Positions 6,838 through 7,088 of a stretch of 7,088 nucleotides of DNA are shown here, one piece after another. The position numbers and the translations under genes are program-made. The DNA is from Candidatus Eiseniibacteriota bacterium. Lineage in GTDB: Bacteria > Eisenbacteria > RBG-16-71-46. The notes beneath the pieces were generated by a model. The model was not told the DNA's origin. It worked only from the letters and a program-made list of their open reading frames with translations, and did no database searches. Numbering within the stretch: position 1 is the first letter of the stretch; each line of letters begins with the position of its first letter. The stretch is taken from NCBI GenBank assembly GCA_005893185.1, contig VBOS01000423.1, positions 1-7,088 on the forward strand. The letters run 5' to 3'.

Positions 6838-7088
6838 ATGCTCGCCGTCGCGTTGCTGCTCGCCGCGCTGATCGCCCCGTCGCTCGCCGCCGCGGCCCCG
6901 CCCGCCACGAGCCCCGCTGCGCCGGCCGCGCTGGCCGCCGCGACCACCTCCGCCGACACCGCGATCTCGCTCTACTGGCGCACCAAGGCCGAGCGCTCGG
7001 GCTATCGCCTGACCCCCGACTACGACGAGACCGTCCGCTTCTGCCGGCAGATCGAGGCGGGATCGCGCTGGGTCAAGATCGAGAGCTA
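6838..7088 (+). CDS. Exported M14-type zinc carboxypeptidase, N-terminal fragment
   Basis: The first 83 residues are visible and the gene runs off the right edge. A hydrophobic signal peptide (MLAVALLLAALIAPSLAAAA) leads into an alanine/proline-rich linker. Then comes SLYWRTKAERSGYRLTPDY followed by DETVRFCRQIEAGSRWVKIES. The pattern TPxYDETVxFxRxLxxxSxxV-x-IES is the usual opening of M14-family peptidases in GC-rich bacteria, which remove C-terminal residues from peptides using zinc. The zinc ligands (HxxE and a later H) lie beyond the window, so activity cannot be judged. An in-frame ATG at 6826 is an alternative start (MFAR before the same peptide). It would give the signal peptide a basic n-region, but it lies inside the proposed -10 box and has no Shine-Dalgarno. 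ATG 6838 was chosen for its fit to the promoter. The protein is probably periplasmic or extracellular. Confidence 0.65.
   Translation, partial: MLAVALLLAALIAPSLAAAAPPATSPAAPAALAAATTSADTAISLYWRTKAERSGYRLTPDYDETVRFCRQIEAGSRWVKIES

Noticed and set aside
1..7088. A defence, CRISPR or phage-type system
   Set aside because: No repeats with spacers, reverse transcriptase, integrase, nuclease-helicase pair or toxin-antitoxin pair was seen. The HKD protein has a signal peptide and sorting domain, so it acts outside the cytoplasm.

Overview
This window is GC-rich (very high G/C at third codon positions) and appears fully bacterial. It holds five protein-coding genes: one runs leftwards off the left edge, and four run rightwards, the last cut by the right edge. 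I see no tRNA, rRNA, CRISPR array, transposase or phage gene. The first rightward gene ends in a FlgD/T9SS-type C-terminal Ig-like sorting domain. Together with the high GC and the many secreted, signal-peptide-bearing proteins, this suggests a GC-rich member of the FCB-related bacteria such as Candidatus Eisenbacteria. That assignment is an inference from style, not proof.

Layout: (1) 1-376 minus, the N-terminal 125 residues of a GNAT acetyltransferase. (2) 377-514, a divergent intergenic region with a possible promoter. (3) 515-3778 plus, a large secreted protein: signal peptide, lamin-tail domain, beta-sandwich, OB-like region, fibronectin/phosphatase-N-like domain, two HKD phospholipase D-type domains and a C-terminal sorting domain. 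(4) 3856-6027 plus, a polytopic membrane protein resembling GT-C glycosyltransferases with three C-terminal TPR units. A palindromic element of about 109 bp lies in frame in one of its loops. (5) 6131-6766 plus, a small exported DUF4097-like beta-repeat protein. (6) 6838 to the right edge, the N-terminus of an exported M14-type zinc carboxypeptidase, with an extended -10 motif placed so that the transcript would be leaderless.

The four rightward genes are separated by 77, 103 and 71 nt, so they could be partly co-transcribed, but nothing shows that they form one pathway. Three are predicted to be exported and one is a membrane protein, so the common theme is the cell envelope and extracellular space. 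I did not find a convincing novel multi-gene system. The most notable signals are the coding palindromic insertion inside the membrane protein gene and the domain combination of the secreted HKD protein.
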